Positions 12,133-24,345 are shown, counted from the first letter of the stretch. The stretch: DNA of 64,000 nt from Berberis thunbergii (GCA_003290165.1 QNQO01000553.1:601050-665049), one strand, 5' to 3'. Notes: generated by a model not told the origin, from the letters alone. Program-made: numbers and translations.

Positions 12133-12141
12133 TTTTATAAA
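12133..12141 (+). promoter_or_regulatory. Putative TATA box of PDX1
   Basis: TTTATAAAG lies about 80 bases before the putative 5' UTR intron and 205 bases before the start codon, after a long T tract. Position and sequence fit a plant core promoter with transcription starting near 12165-12175. This is inferred from sequence only. Confidence 0.45.
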
Positions 12142-12219
12142 GAAACGTTCAAAAGCATCTCTCTATTTATCCCTGAATTTCCTCCATCTCCTTCTTCATT
12201 TCAACATTTCAGCTAGTTT

Positions 12220-12303
12220 GTAAGTCTATCTTCTCATCTCTTGTGGGGTTTTATATTTTCATCTCACTCAATCCGTCTCTGTTCATTGGTTTCATTTTTG
12301 CAG
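12220..12303 (+). other. Putative 5' UTR intron of PDX1
   Basis: A GTAAGTCT donor at 12220 and a pyrimidine-rich TTTCATTTTTGCAG acceptor ending at 12303 enclose 84 T-rich bases upstream of the start codon. This would explain the long untranslated leader and the absence of a plausible start before 12346. Confidence 0.55.
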
Positions 12304-12345
12304 GTTCCTCCTAATAACTCATTCTTCATTACAACTAATAAAACA

Positions 12346-13281
12346 ATGGCAGGAAGTGGGGTTGTTGCAGTGTATGGAAACGGATCGGCAATAACAGAAG
12401 CAAAAAAAACATCCCCTTTCTCAGTGAAAGTGGGACTAGCCCAGATGCTCCGCGGCGGCGTCATAATGGATGTCGTGAACGTGGAGCAGGCTCGGATAGC
12501 TGAAGAGGCCGGGGCGTGTGCTGTGATGGCACTAGAACGCGTTCCGGCTGATATCCGAGCCCAGGGCGGGGTTGCTCGTATGAGCGACCCCGGTTTAATC
12601 AAAGAGATCAAACAGGCCGTGACCATTCCGGTCATGGCCAAGGCCAGGATAGGCCACTTTGTAGAAGCTCAGATCCTGAAAGCCATTGGGATAGACTACA
12701 TCGACGAGAGTGAGGTACTCACTCTGGCCGATGAAGAGCACCACATCAACAAACACAAATTCCAAATCCCTTATGTATGTGGGTGCCGAAACTTAGGCGA
12801 GGCGCTTCGTAGGATAAGAGAAGGCGCGGCAATGATCAGGACTAAAGGGGAGGCGGGAACTGGAAACATTGTAGAAGCTGTGAGACATGTGAGGTCTGTT
12901 ATGGGTGATATTAGGCTTCTTAGCAATATGGATGAAGATGAGGTGTTTGCATTTGCAAAGAAGATTCAAGCTCCTTATGATTTAGTCATGCAAACTAAAC
13001 AACTTGGGAGGCTACCTGTGGTGCACTTTGCTGCTGGAGGTGTTGCTACACCTGCTGATGCTGCTCTGATGATGCAATTAGGTTGTGATGGGGTGTTCGT
13101 CGGCTCTGGTGTGTTCAAGAGTGGTGACCCGACTCGTCGTGCTCGAGCTATTGTTCAAGCTGTGACTCATTACAGTGACCCTGAGGTTCTTGCTGAGGTG
13201 AGCTGTGGATTGGGTGAAGCCATGGTTGGTATCAATTTGAATGATGAGAAGGTTGAGAGGTTTGCTAGCAGGTCTGAGTAA
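12346..13281 (+). CDS. PDX1: Pyridoxal 5'-phosphate synthase subunit PDX1 (PdxS/SNZ family)
   Basis: An uninterrupted 311-aa protein. PDX1 builds pyridoxal 5'-phosphate from ribose 5-phosphate, glyceraldehyde 3-phosphate and ammonia supplied by the glutaminase PDX2; it forms a dodecamer, and active plant forms are cytosolic. The TIM-barrel signatures are present: GGVIMDVVN with the catalytic Asp at residue 42, [10 protein letters not shown] with the first catalytic lysine at residue 99, and [12 protein letters not shown] with the second lysine at 167. The phosphate-site glycines ([12 protein letters not shown] and [15 protein letters not shown]) follow. Length and lysine spacing match active plant PDX1 proteins, which are about 309-312 aa and usually intronless. 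The ATG at 12346 (AAACAATGG context) is chosen because the 35 upstream codons have no homology and cross the likely leader intron. No missing residues; expected to be functional. Confidence 0.97.
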   Translation: MAGSGVVAVYGNGSAITEAKKTSPFSVKVGLAQMLRGGVIMDVVNVEQARIAEEAGACAVMALERVPADIRAQGGVARMSDPGLIKEIKQAVTIPVMAKARIGHFVEAQILKAIGIDYIDESEVLTLADEEHHINKHKFQIPYVCGCRNLGEALRRIREGAAMIRTKGEAGTGNIVEAVRHVRSVMGDIRLLSNMDEDEVFAFAKKIQAPYDLVMQTKQLGRLPVVHFAAGGVATPADAALMMQLGCDGVFVGSGVFKSGDPTRRARAIVQAVTHYSDPEVLAEVSCGLGEAMVGINLNDEKVERFASRSE

Positions 13282-14894
13282 TGTAGGTGCAATAATATTG
13301 CAGGGAGAATATCAGTATCTTTTTATTTTGTGTTAGATGTTGCTTTGGGAGTGCTTTAGTTTTAGTTGTTTTTCAGTTTGATGGATAATAGATGTAGGCC
13401 AATCAATATACATAATTAGATTTTGATTTGTTTTATCAATGGAAGAAAATTATGTTCTTGAAAATCAGTTTTATGGTTTTTTTTGGGGGATTTGGTTGAA
13501 GATTGGACATGAAAATGGTTAATAGATGTAGACCAGTCAATGTACATATTTAGTGTTTCATTTTTTTAAGAATTTAAAAATTCAAGTGCAAATTAAAATG
13601 TTAGGGAATTCGGCTAGATGTCTTTTAATCGTTGTAAATTAATATATAGTATTCTAATTTAATGACGGAGAAGTTTATTTTATATTTGCATGCATCATCA
13701 CTATGTAAGAAATGCTTAAAATTTTTATCCCATATTAAAAAAATGAGGGATTTTTAACATGTTACAAAACCCCGATTTGATACTTATTTTTAACATGTAT
13801 TGCCAGTATGTTCAATAAACCAACAACATAATATTCACATTTCCCTCCTAACGTGATAGTGCAAATTAGTGACATTATTGGAATGGTGCAATTCAAGTAC
13901 AAGCCATTCTGGTTAAGGACCCTGATTTTGTTTCCATTGGGATTGGGAAGGGTGGAGAAAAGGTGAGTTGACATTTAAAAAAAAAAAAAAATAATAATAA
14001 TAATAATAGAGGTTTGTGTCTTTGATTTGTTGAAGAAGAGAAATATTGCATAAGAAAAGAGTTGTGGGTGAAGTTACGTCTCTATGGACGCGTCTTCATA
14101 AAAGATGAGACTGTTACGAATAACGTCTCTTTCCGTTGCGCCTCACATGCTTAAGTTACGCAGAAATTAACCACGATCATTATATAAGGTAAAGGGAACA
14201 ATCGACAAAGGTGCGCAATTTTAACTGAGTTTTGTCCAAATTTATTTTCTTCTTCAACAGAGTCGCTAACTTAAGCATCGGAGTGATTTCAGCCATAAAA
14301 AATGTGGTATTTGACAGTCTAACATTTGTTTTGTAGGTCAAACTCTCAGGATGACGAGATTTGGACACATCAATAAGGAAAATAGGGGTGGAAGCGCAGT
14401 ACCGTGCAGGCGGGAGGAGGATGCTGGAGAGAGTTGATCAGCTTGGCGTGGTTAAGATCTGTGGGCAGTGATGGTGATTGAGAGCATGATCAAAAGGGTT
14501 GCGATCGACTATGGGAGAGATGTGAGGAAGGTCGACGGTGACAAAACGGATAGAAATAAAGGAAAGTGGGGGTAGTTGTGAAACAAAGAGAAAGGAAGGC
14601 GGGGGGAGGAGGAAGAAGTGGGTCAACGGCTGTAGAGAAAATAAGGAAAACGGAGAGGGATAGGAGGATGAGTGATTAATAGAGCGAGGGAGGGGACGGA
14701 GATATATGGTGAATTCTCTAATATGGGCAATGACGTTTTTGAGATTTCGAAAGACACATGAATATACGGATTCACCTTTTGAATTCTCGTTATACAAGTA
14801 GAAACAAGGAATAATTTGCAAGTAATAAAACGACTTTATAAAAATAGGCCATCTTTACATTGTTTATCTACTTAGGCATTAACATTAGTGCAAG
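13282..14894. other. Intergenic region with a microsatellite and a dispersed repeat
   Basis: Downstream of PDX1 the DNA is AT-rich and without a gene. An A run followed by (AAT)n lies at 13978-14008. From about 14185 to 14390 the sequence matches a segment at 29035-29180 (see separate entry). The 14438-14821 minus-strand ORF has no family signature. Confidence 0.5.
14185..14390. repeat. Dispersed repeat copy A, LTR-like fragment
   Basis: It shares with 29035-29180 the blocks ATTATATAAGGTAA, CTAACTTAAGC(A/G)TC(G/A)GAGTG and GTGGTATTTGACA(G/A)TCTAACAT. The TATATAAGG motif followed by GCGTCGGAGTG-type sequence resembles retrotransposon LTR or leader fragments widespread in plants. The class is inferred, not shown. 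Confidence 0.5.
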
Positions 14895-15559
14895 AAATTA
14901 CTAAATATTAGCTATTTTGCGATAGCAACAAGTTTTATCATAATGGTTCCATATAAGATGTCAAACGAATTAGGCTTGTGAGAGGGCTTTAAGTTTTGCA
15001 AATAAGGTAAGAGCTATACCCCAACACTTTAGGGATTGTGTAACCCATTTGAAAAAAATATAATATTGAGAATAGTAAACATTTAGATGTACATTTCATA
15101 ACACTCCACAAAGGTTCAGAGTTTGGGAATGAAATCAAAACTTTTGAGGGTTCGAGATAGGCAACGACTACTCCACACCACCATATCCTCTCTCTCACAC
15201 CACCAAAGCTTATATATATATATATATCTTTCTCACACCACCATTAAATATGGTAAAACCTGAAAAGAAACAAAAAACCAAACGAAAAAAACCTGAAAAA
15301 CGCAAAACCTTCTCCTCCCTCACTCCCTCAATCTCTCGCAGCAAGAAGTGTGTGTCGTCCCAAACTCGGCGACCAAACTTCACTTCCTCGCAAGGTTTGT
15401 CATCCTCGTCCTCGTCCTCCTCTTCCCTAAAATCGCAAAGGAAAATAGCAAAAACCCTTCATCTCCTTGTCCTCCTCCTCCTCCTCTTCTTCCTTATCTC
15501 TCCCTCCATGGTTGCATTCCACCACATTTCACTTGAAAGAACTTAATTTATTTCATTAG

Positions 15560-17906
15560 ATGAAAATGAAAGGGTTTAATGAAGTGTATGATGTTAGAAA
15601 TGAAGATTTTAAGGGTGAACATGAGGGTGAAGAAGATGATCAATTTAAAGAGCAAGAAAAATCATTTTCAATGGAGGTAATTTGCAAAATAAAAATAAAA
15701 ATAAAAATCATCTAATTTGCATGTTATTTTATTTATTTTATTTTTTCAAAATAATTGGTGGATTATTGTATGATGCATTGGTGCATATGCATTTCTAATG
15801 GATGTAATATATATGGAGATGTCTTTTACCGATGTTAAGAGCCCAGAGATGAACCATTTTAGAGGTAATCATCATTTTTTTGTTAAGTAAATTAAAATTT
15901 GAATTAATATATATATATATGAAACTAATTATAAATTGAATCATTATGCAGAATGTTGATGATAATGTTGATAGAAGTGGTGACAATAACAATGAAGAAA
16001 GATCATTGATACCGGTAGTCGATGATAGTTAACTATTTGTTACGGACGAGGTATGTAAGTTTTGACTTATTTTCATTTTCACCATTTTCCATTGTTATAA
16101 ATATGTTGTTGTTATTAACAAGTTTTTAAATTTTTTAGGTATTCTTGTCAAGGTCTGCATTGATAGCTTGGGGCCAAGGCATCGGTAGGGATAATAACAT
16201 AGTTGTTACTATCACTAAATCGGAATCAACTAATCAAAAAAGGAAGGGAATGGTCCATTTTGGTTGTGAAATGGGAGGGAAACCCGATAAAAGGTTAAAT
16301 AATTTTGTTCGATCAAGCAATACAAAGAAGTGTGGGTGCACATTTGAGTTGAGAAGGATCCCATTGGAGAATGGCCATTGGAGGTTGTAAGTGACATGTG
16401 GAACCCACAATCATCCTCGATTAGAGTCACTTGTTGGTCATTCGTTTGTTGGAAAATTGAACATAGAGGAGATGATTTATGTGCAGGATATGACAAAGTC
16501 CGATGTGAGCCCTCGCAACATCTTGTCTCGGCTGAAAGAGAGGTATCCGAGTAATATCTCGATTTTGAAGCATATTTACAATCTATTGTGTCGGCTAAAG
16601 ATACTCGAACAAAGAGCATGATGACTTTGCAACATACTCTAGAGTTGTTGAGCTCGCACAAGTACATAGAGTGACATTCTGTTGATCAGGGGAATAGAGT
16701 CACCAACATTTTTTGGGCGCATCCTAGATCTATTCAGTTGGCAAAGTGTTTTCAACAAGTAATATTTATGGATTGCACGGATAAAATGAATCGTTATAAG
16801 ATGTTGTTGTTTGAGATTGTAGGTGTGACGTAGACCGGGAAGACCTTTAATGTTGCATTTTGTTTTATGTGTTCTGAGAATGAAGAGGCATACACTTAGG
16901 CATTAGAAAAACTTGCAAGAATTTTCGAGCCAGACAACTTGCCCAACGTGTTTATGACTGATAGAGAATTGGGTTTGATCAAGGCTATTGAGTGAATTTT
17001 TCCAAATGCATGGAGATTATTGTGCACATGGCACATCAATACAAATGTCGAGAAAAACTGCAAGAGACACTTTGAGAACAATGACCGGTGGGCCGACTTT
17101 ATATATTCGTTTTCAAAATTGTATAGATCAAGTTCATAAGATAAATAGAACAAGACCACAATTGAGTACTTTGTCAGTGCGGGATGGAACAAGACCAGAA
17201 GATGGACAAAATACCCAAAGTGTTTGAAATATCTCAAGACAGTTTGGTATCCCCATAAAGAGTACTTTGTCAGTGCGGGACGGATAAATTAATGCATTTT
17301 GGGCAACTCACAATGGATCGAGTTGAAGGTGCACACTCGAAGTTGAAACACTCGTTGGAAAATTCCCAAAGAACATTCATTAATGTCTGGAAAAAGATGC
17401 ATGATATGATCGAAGTCTAACTGGTCGAGATAGAGTTGTCATTTTAGCATAGTCTGACCAAGATGAAGACTGAACATAACTTCACTTTATTTTCCTTACT
17501 TCATGGGTCGGTGGCATATTGGGCTATTGACCTGATAAATTTTGAAATTCGGAGGTGTGAAAGTGTGGAGGTTGACCCTGTCAAGTGTGGTTGTGTGCTT
17601 CGAACGACTCATGGATTACCTTGCGCTCATGAACTTACAGGTTATCTAACTCCCACAGGACAAATTCCAGTACGCATCGAAGACAAATATTGGCTTCAAC
17701 TTGGCACAACATCTATTCATGAAAGTGACGATGTGATTATAAACCCAATGGTCGATGCCCTTATGAATAGGTTCAATGAGTCAAGTCATGATCGAAAGTT
17801 GGTTATGAAGAGGAAGCTTATAGAGCTGAGTTCCTCGGGTGACAGTGTCATGATTGAACATTTAACACTTTTGGCAGGAAAGGGGAGACCGAAAAGAAGA
17901 AGTTGA
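15560..17906 (+). pseudogene. MULE/FAR1-type transposase, copy 1 (broken)
   Basis: An acidic N-terminal exon (15560-15675) and a second short exon lead to the main exon from 16139, starting VFLSRSALIAWG. That is followed by a FAR1-like zinc-binding domain (CGCTFELRR, then CGTHNHP) and the MULE transposase domain. The first catalytic Asp is in MDCTDKMN (about 16772), the second in MTDREL (about 16960), and the Glu is in RVEGAHSKLKHSL (about 17323); LLCTWH is the conserved C/H motif. A SWIM zinc finger (CGC..PCAH) is at 17586-17630. Premature stops lie at 16388-16390, 16831-16833 (absent in copy 2) and 16897-16899, with additional frame changes near 17000-17340, so no full protein can be made. 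Confidence 0.8.
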
Positions 17907-17924
17907 CTAGGCACGAGAGGTCCA

Positions 17925-18656
17925 CAAAAGGGATCCTTCGGGACACGAATACGCCATTACACAAGAAAAAATAAAAGTCAAAAGTAAGAAGTTGGCAATA
18001 AAAAAAGAGAAACCGAATATTCATACCAATAGATTGATGAGGCAATTCTGTCATGGATACGAGATTATATTTACGACATTGAAAACGTTTCAAATGACGA
18101 AAACTGTGGCTTTCGACGTATAGCCAAATTCCTTCATTATGACGACGAAAAGGGTTGGAAGTAGGTATGAAAAGAGCTACTTATAGAGGTTGAGAGTAAT
18201 TAAGAGTTGTGGCTTGCAATGTGGCACGAGGCAGGGGTTAAGGTTGTGAATGGCACTTTGGTAATTTCAGAAGGCTAGGTGCGGATAGACAGGGAAAGTT
18301 GGTTCATGGACCCTGATATGTTAGAGCTGGCAACGAACCATTACCAATGCGTATTTGTTTGTTAAGGGAACCAAAACACGACATGTTTTCCATATGTTTA
18401 CCCGACACCACATTTTGACTCAGGACGCGTTTGTTTCATGGCATACTTGGCTCAGAGTAGCCACTATATTGACCTTCATATTCAACCGAACCTACCATTT
18501 CCTCCTATATTACCAACTTGGTTGTGTCACATGTTTACTGAGGCAATCTCGTTGAAGAGTAGTTCCGATATCCAGCTCGGTATTGGTGTGACAATGTTGA
18601 GGAACTTCAATGAAAAGAATAAGAAGTCAAACGAGGTGGTGATCACATTGGACTGA
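17925..18656 (+). pseudogene. OTU-like cysteine protease region of MULE copy 1
   Basis: After the SWIM finger, interrupted frames read WIRDYIYDIENVS then ENCGFRRIAKFLHY: this is the OTU-type D-x-N-C-G-F/Y-R-A-I block with the nucleophilic Cys at about 18105. Further on, MAYLAQSSHYIDLHIQ resembles the C-terminal catalytic His block, in which His precedes a hydrophobic run. Several stops interrupt the frame. OTU-type proteases fused to MULE transposases are known from plant transposons, often misannotated. The domain call rests on pattern only. Confidence 0.6.
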
Positions 18657-19757
18657 TGCACATATTTTATTTTGCTAACCATTAATATGATGAAAAAATG
18701 TAAGCGGAAAATTAAATGGCAAATGTAGATGGCAAAGAATGTGAAGAAATCGAGCCATTGTTTTGATAGAAAAGTCACAATTTTTTTTTAACGAAAGACT
18801 TGTATGTTTCGAAATTTTGTTAATATATTATATGAAATTTCACTTATATTAGTTTGATTTTTTGTTTATGGATGATGCGAGAATGCGAGAAAAAAAAGAT
18901 TAGTTTTATGCGACTATTCGAAATCAGAAAATAATCTTGGAACAAATTTCGGATAAAATTTTGAAAAATCTAATTTGATGTGACAATACGACTTGTATGG
19001 AATTCACATAAAGGTTTATAAGCGGAATACTTGTATGGTTCGAGTTTAGGTTTGATGCGACAATGCGCTAAAACATCAGAAAACTAAGTTTAAAAAAAAT
19101 TACTAAATATTAGCTATTTTGCGATAGCAACAAGTTTTATCATAATGGTTCCATATAAGATGTCAAACGAATTAGGCTTGTGAGAGGGCTTTAAGTTTTG
19201 CAAATAAGGTAAGAGCTATACCCCAACACTTTAGGGATTGTGTAACCCATTTGAAAAAAATATAATATTGAGAATAGTAAACATTTAGATGTACATTTCA
19301 TAACACTCCACAAAGGCTCAGAGTTTGGGAATGAAATCAAAACTTTTGAGGGTTCGAGATAGGCAACGACTACTCCACACCACCATATCCTCTCTCTCAC
19401 ACCACCAAAGCTTATATATATATATATATATCTTTCTCACACCACCATTAAATATGGTAAAACCTGAAAAGAAACCAAAAACCAAACGAAAAAAACCTGA
19501 AAAACGCAAAACCTTCTCCTCCCTCACTCCCTCAATCTCTCGCAGCAAGAAGTGTGTGTCGTCCCAAACTCGGCGACCAAACTTCACTTCCTCGCAAGGT
19601 TTGTCATCCTCGTCCTCCTCTTCCCTAAAATCACAAAGGAAAATAGCAAAAACCCTTCATCTCCTTGTCCTCCTCCTCCTCCTCTTCTTCCTTATCTCTC
19701 CCTCCATGGTTGCATTCCACCACATTTCACTTGAAAGAACTTAGTTTATTTCATTAG

Positions 19758-22099
19758 ATGAAAATGAAAGGGTTTAATGAAGTGTATGATGTTAGAAATG
19801 AAGATTTTAAGGGTGAACATGAGGGTGAAGAAGATGATCAATCTAAAGAGCAAGAAAAATCATTTTCAATGGAGGTAATTTGCAAAATAAAAATAAAAAT
19901 AAAAATCATCTAATTTGCATGTTATTTTATTTATTTTATTTTTTAAAATAATTGGTGGATTATTGTATGATGCATTGGTGCATATGCATTTCTAATGGAT
20001 GTAATATATATGGAGATGCCTTTTAACGATGTTGAGAGCCCAAAGATGAACCATTTTAGAGGTAATCGTCATTTTTTTGTTAAGTAAATTAAAATTTAAT
20101 TAATATATATATAATATATATATATATATGAAACTAATTATAAATTGAATCATTATGCCAAATGTTGATGATAATGTTGATAGAAGTGGTGACAATAACA
20201 ATGAAGAAAGATCATTGATACCGGTAGTCGATGATAGTTAACTATTTGTTACGGATGAGGTATGTAAGTTTTGACTTATTTTCATTTTCACCATTTTCCA
20301 TTGTTATAAATATGTTGTTGTTATTAACAAGTTTTAAAATTTTTTTAGGTATTCTTATCAAGGTCTGCATTGATAGCTTGGGGCCAAGGCATCGGTAGGG
20401 ATAATAACATAGTTGCTACTATCACTAATCGGAATCAACTAATCAAATAAGGAAGGGAATGTCCATTTTGGTTGTGAAATGGGAGGGAAACCCGATAAAA
20501 GGTTAAATAATTTTGTTCGATCAAGCAATACAAAGAAGTGTGGGTGCACATTTGAGTTGAGAAGGATCCCATTGGAGGTTGTAAGTGACATGTGGAACCC
20601 ACAATCATCCTCGATTAGAGTCACTTGTTGGGCATTCGTTTGTTGGAAAATTGAACATAGAGGAGATGATTTATGTGCAGAATATGACAAAGTCCGATGT
20701 GAGCCCTCGCAACATCTTGTCTCGGCTGAAAGAGAGGTATCCGAATAATATCTCGATTTTGAAGCATATTTACAATCTATTGTGTCGGCTAAAGATACTC
20801 GAACAAAGAGCATGATGAATTTGCAACATACTCTAGAGTTGTTGAGCTCGCACAAGTACATAGAGTGACATTCTGTTGATCAGGGGATAGAGTCACCAAC
20901 ATTTTTTGGGCGCATCCTAAATCTATTCAGTTGGCAAAGTGTTTTCAACAAGTAATATTTATGGATTGCACGGATAAAATGAATCGTTATAAGATGTTGT
21001 TGTTTGAGATTGTTGGTGTGACGTCGACCGGGAAGACCTTTAATGTTGCATTTTGTTTTATGTGTTCTGAGAATGAAGAGGCATACACTTAGGCATTGGA
21101 AAAACTTGCAGGAATTTTCGAGCCAGACAACTTGCCCAACTTGTTTATGACTGATAGAGAATTGGGTTTGATCAAGGCTATTGAGCGAATTTTCCAAAAT
21201 GCATGGAGATTATTGTGCACATGGCACATCAATACAAATGTCGAGAAAAACTGTAAGAAACACTTTGAGAACAATGACCGGTGGGCCGACTTTATAGATT
21301 CGTTTTCAGAATTGTATAGATCAAGTTCATAAGATAAATTGAACAAAACCACAATTGAGTACTTTGTCAGTGCGGTATGGAACAAGACCAGAAGATGGAC
21401 AAAATACCCAAAGTGTTTGAAATATCTCAAGACAGTTTGGTATCCCCATAAAGAGTACTTTGTCAGTGCGGGACGGATAAATTAATGCATTTTGGGCAAC
21501 GCACAATGGATCGAGTTGAAGGTGCACACTCGATGTTGAAACACTCGTTGGAAAATTCCCAAAGAACATTCATTAATGTCTGGAAAAAGATGCATGATAT
21601 GATCGAAGTTTAACTGGTCGAGATAGAGTTGTCATTTTAGCATAGTCTGACCAAGATGAAGACTGAACATAACTTCACTTTATTTTACTTACTTCATGGG
21701 TCGGTTGCATATTGGGCTATTGACCTGATAAATTTTGAAATTTGGAGGTGTGAAAGTGTGGGGGTTGACCCTGTCAAGTGTGGTTGTGTGCTTCGAACAA
21801 CTCATGGATTACCTTGCGCTCATGAACTTACAGATTATCTAACTCCCACAGGACAAATTCCAGTACGCATTGAAGACAAATATTGGCTTCAACTTGGCAC
21901 AACATTTATTCATGAAAGTGGCGATGTGATTATAAACCCAATGGTCGATGCCCTTATGAATAGGTTCAATGAGTCAAGTCATGATCGAAAGTTGGTTATG
22001 AAGAGGAAGCTTATAGAGCTGAGCTCCTCGGGTGACAGTGTCATGATTGAACATTTAACACTTTTGGCAGGAAAGGGGAGACCGAAAAGAAGAAGTTGA
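19758..22099 (+). pseudogene. MULE/FAR1-type transposase, copy 2 (broken)
   Basis: Same architecture as copy 1: acidic N-terminal exons, FAR1-like zinc-binding block, DDE transposase (ALEKLAGIFEPDNLP, MTDRELGL, LLCTWH) and SWIM finger at the C terminus. Compared with copy 1 it has lost 14 bases near 20575 between two ATTGGA repeats, giving a frameshift, but keeps a sense codon where copy 1 has the stop at 16831. It shares the stop at 21090-21092 (ACT TAG in place of the usual Thr-Trp). The copies therefore decayed partly before and partly after duplication. Confidence 0.8.
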
Positions 22100-22117
22100 C
22101 TAGGCACGAGAGGTCCA

Positions 22118-22848
22118 CAAAAGGGATCCTTCGGGACACGAATACACCATTACACAAGAAAAAATAAAAGTCAAAAGTAAGAAGTTGGCAATAAAAAAAG
22201 AGAAACCGAATATTCATACCAATAGATTGATGAGGCAATTCTGTCATGGATACGAGATTATATTTACGACATTGAAAACGTTTCAGATGACGAAAACTGT
22301 GGCTTTCGATGTATAGCCAATTCCTTCATTATGACGACGAAAACGGTTGGAAGCAGGTATGAAAAGAGCTACTTATAGAGGTTGAGAGTAATTAAGAGTT
22401 GTGGCTTGCAATGTGGCACGAGGCAGGGGTTAAGGTTGTGAATGGCACTTTGGTAATTTCAGAAGGCTAGGTGCGGATAGACAGGGAAAGTTGGTTCATG
22501 GACCCTGATATGTTAGAGCTGGCAACAAACCATTACCAATGCGTATTTGTTTGTTAAGGGAACCAAAACACGACATGTTTTCCATATGTTTACCCGACAC
22601 CACATTTTGACTCAGGACGCGTTTGTTTCATGGCATACTTGGCTCAGAGTAGCCACTATATTGACCTTCATATTCAACCGAACCTACCATTTCCTCCTAT
22701 ATTACCAACTTGGTTGTGCCACATGTTTACTGAGGCAATATCGTTGAAGAGTAGTTCCGATATCCAGCTCGGTATTGGTGTGACAATGTTGAGGAACTTC
22801 AATGAAAAGAATAAGAAGTCAAACGAGGTGGTGATCACATTGGACTGA
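22118..22848 (+). pseudogene. OTU-like cysteine protease region of MULE copy 2
   Basis: It repeats the copy 1 arrangement: DENCGF at about 22288-22306 and SSHYIDLHIQPN near 22650-22686. One base near 22318 is missing relative to copy 1, and stops interrupt the frame. It is part of the same transposon cargo. Confidence 0.55.
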
Positions 22849-23160
22849 TGCACATATTTTATTTTGCTAACCATTAATATGATGAAAAAATGTAAACGAA
22901 AATTAAATGGCAAATGTAGATGACAAAGAATGTGAAGAAATCGAGCCATTGTTTTGATAGAAAAGTCACCATTTTTTTTAACGAAAGACTTGTATGTTTC
23001 GAGATTTTGTTAATATATTATATGAAATTTCACTTATATTAGTTTGATTTTTTGTTTATGGATGATGCGAGAATGCGAGAAAAAAAAGATTAGTTTTATG
23101 CGACTATTCAAAATCAGAAAATAATCTTGGAACAAATTTCGGATAAAATTTTGAAAAATC

Positions 23161-24345
23161 TAATTTGATGTGACAATACGACTTGTATGGAATTCACATA
23201 AGGGTTTATAAGCGGAATACTTGTATGGTTCGAGTTTAGGTTTGATGCGACAATGCGCTAAAACATCAGAAAACTAAGTTAAAAAAAAAATTCACAAACT
23301 GAAAATTTTTCAAGTTTCAGAAAAAAAAAAATGGTAGGTTTTAGTTCTGTTCGAAGTGAACAATGCAGGTTATTTCAACAAAAAAAAAATTCCAGAAAAA
23401 TTCCTGTTCACAGCTTGTAATGCGAAGATTTCCAAATACCCCATTGCGAACATGAATTTTTTTTTTCTGTTCACGTGTGCATTGTAGGGTATTCCAGATA
23501 AAGCGCATTGCACACTGCGAACAAGAAATTTTGCAGTGTGCAATGCGGGGTATTTGAAATAACCACATTTCAAGCTGCGAACAGTAAAAAAAATTCTTTT
23601 TTTCTTCAAATGTTGTTCGCTATCCATGTATGTTTTCATGTGTGCACAAGTAAAATTACCTAAAGCCTACCAATATCATTAATTTTCATTTTGTCAACCT
23701 CTTCAATGGTGACACATCACTTTAACAACAAGAAGAATCTATGCTCATTCTTCTTTAATGGGGTATATTTAATTGGATTTATTTTGGCTTTTTAATGTGA
23801 AAGATGTTTTGTCCTCAAAGTAGGTGGGAGCCTTAGAAAACCATTGACAACTAGTTAGCAGTAAGAAAGGAGATCAATGACCATGGGCCTCAACAAAGAG
23901 ATCAATGGCTATAGTCCGTGTATTAAGCCTATTTTTCAATCATTCTCAGTAATCATGTCTAGGCCAAGGTGGATGACTAAAAAAAAAAAAAACTCAAGAA
24001 ACATGAAAAAAAAATTCTTGTTCGCCGGTTATCTGAAATTACCCGAATCACAAGCTGCAAACAAGATTTTTTTTGAATTTTTTTTTTGTTCACCGTGAAC
24101 AATGCGAAAATCTTGAGATAACCCGCATTGTGCATTGCGAACAGGAGTGAAACCTGAAATTTTTTCTGAAACTGGAGGAATTTTCAACTTGTGATTTTTT
24201 TTTAAACTTAGTTATCTGTTGATTTTGTGCATTGTTGGATCAAACCTAAACTCAAACCATACAAGTATTCCGAACTAATTCTTTATTTGAATTCCATACA
24301 AGTTGCATTGTCGCATTAAACTAGATTTATCTAAATTTTATTGGG
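23161..24345. repeat. Large inverted repeat joining MULE copy 2 to an inverted element
   Basis: 23161-23330 is the reverse complement of about 24160-24345. Matching blocks include CTTGTATGGAATTC / GAATTCCATACAAG, CGGAATACTTGTATGGTTCGAG / CAAACCATACAAGTATTCCG, and AAACTGAAAATTTTTC / its partner near 24185. Identity is moderate. The arrangement is two related transposon 3' ends facing each other. Confidence 0.75.
23291..24170. repeat. Subterminal repeat zone between two inverted MULE ends
   Basis: The zone holds many variants of GCGAACA and its reverse complement TGTTCGC, at about 23347, 23402, 23444, 23467, 23516, 23575, 23610, 24018, 24055, 24087 and 24135. They are often next to AATGCGGG or GCATTGC words. 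Clustered short motifs near transposon ends usually bind the transposase. The middle (about 23645-23985) is unique sequence with no gene. Confidence 0.6.

Larger units (their letters stand above)
14895..19096 (+). mobile_element. MULE transposon, tandem copy 1
   Basis: A 4202-bp unit that is followed directly by a nearly identical unit (19097-23290). It holds a transposase gene of the FAR1/MuDR-type MULE family with small introns, a SWIM zinc finger and a downstream OTU-like protease region. It starts AAATTACTAAATATTAGC and ends CATCAGAAAACTAAG plus an A run. The unit end is probably not the true transposon end, because copy 2 continues into subterminal repeats that copy 1 lacks. Confidence 0.75.
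19097..23290 (+). mobile_element. MULE transposon, tandem copy 2
   Basis: It is collinear with 14895-19096 over the whole unit, with scattered single-base changes, longer TA runs (about 19411-19431 and 20106-20129) and small indels. It continues past 23290 into a zone of subterminal repeats to about 23640, so this copy keeps the true 3' side of the transposon. Confidence 0.75.

Noticed and set aside
12241..12345. 35-codon N-terminal extension of PDX1
   Set aside because: No similarity to PDX1, spans the probable leader intron, and the ATG at 12346 gives the family's normal length and start.
12264..12641. Antisense ORF over PDX1
   Set aside because: Shadow of the conserved coding strand; no domain.
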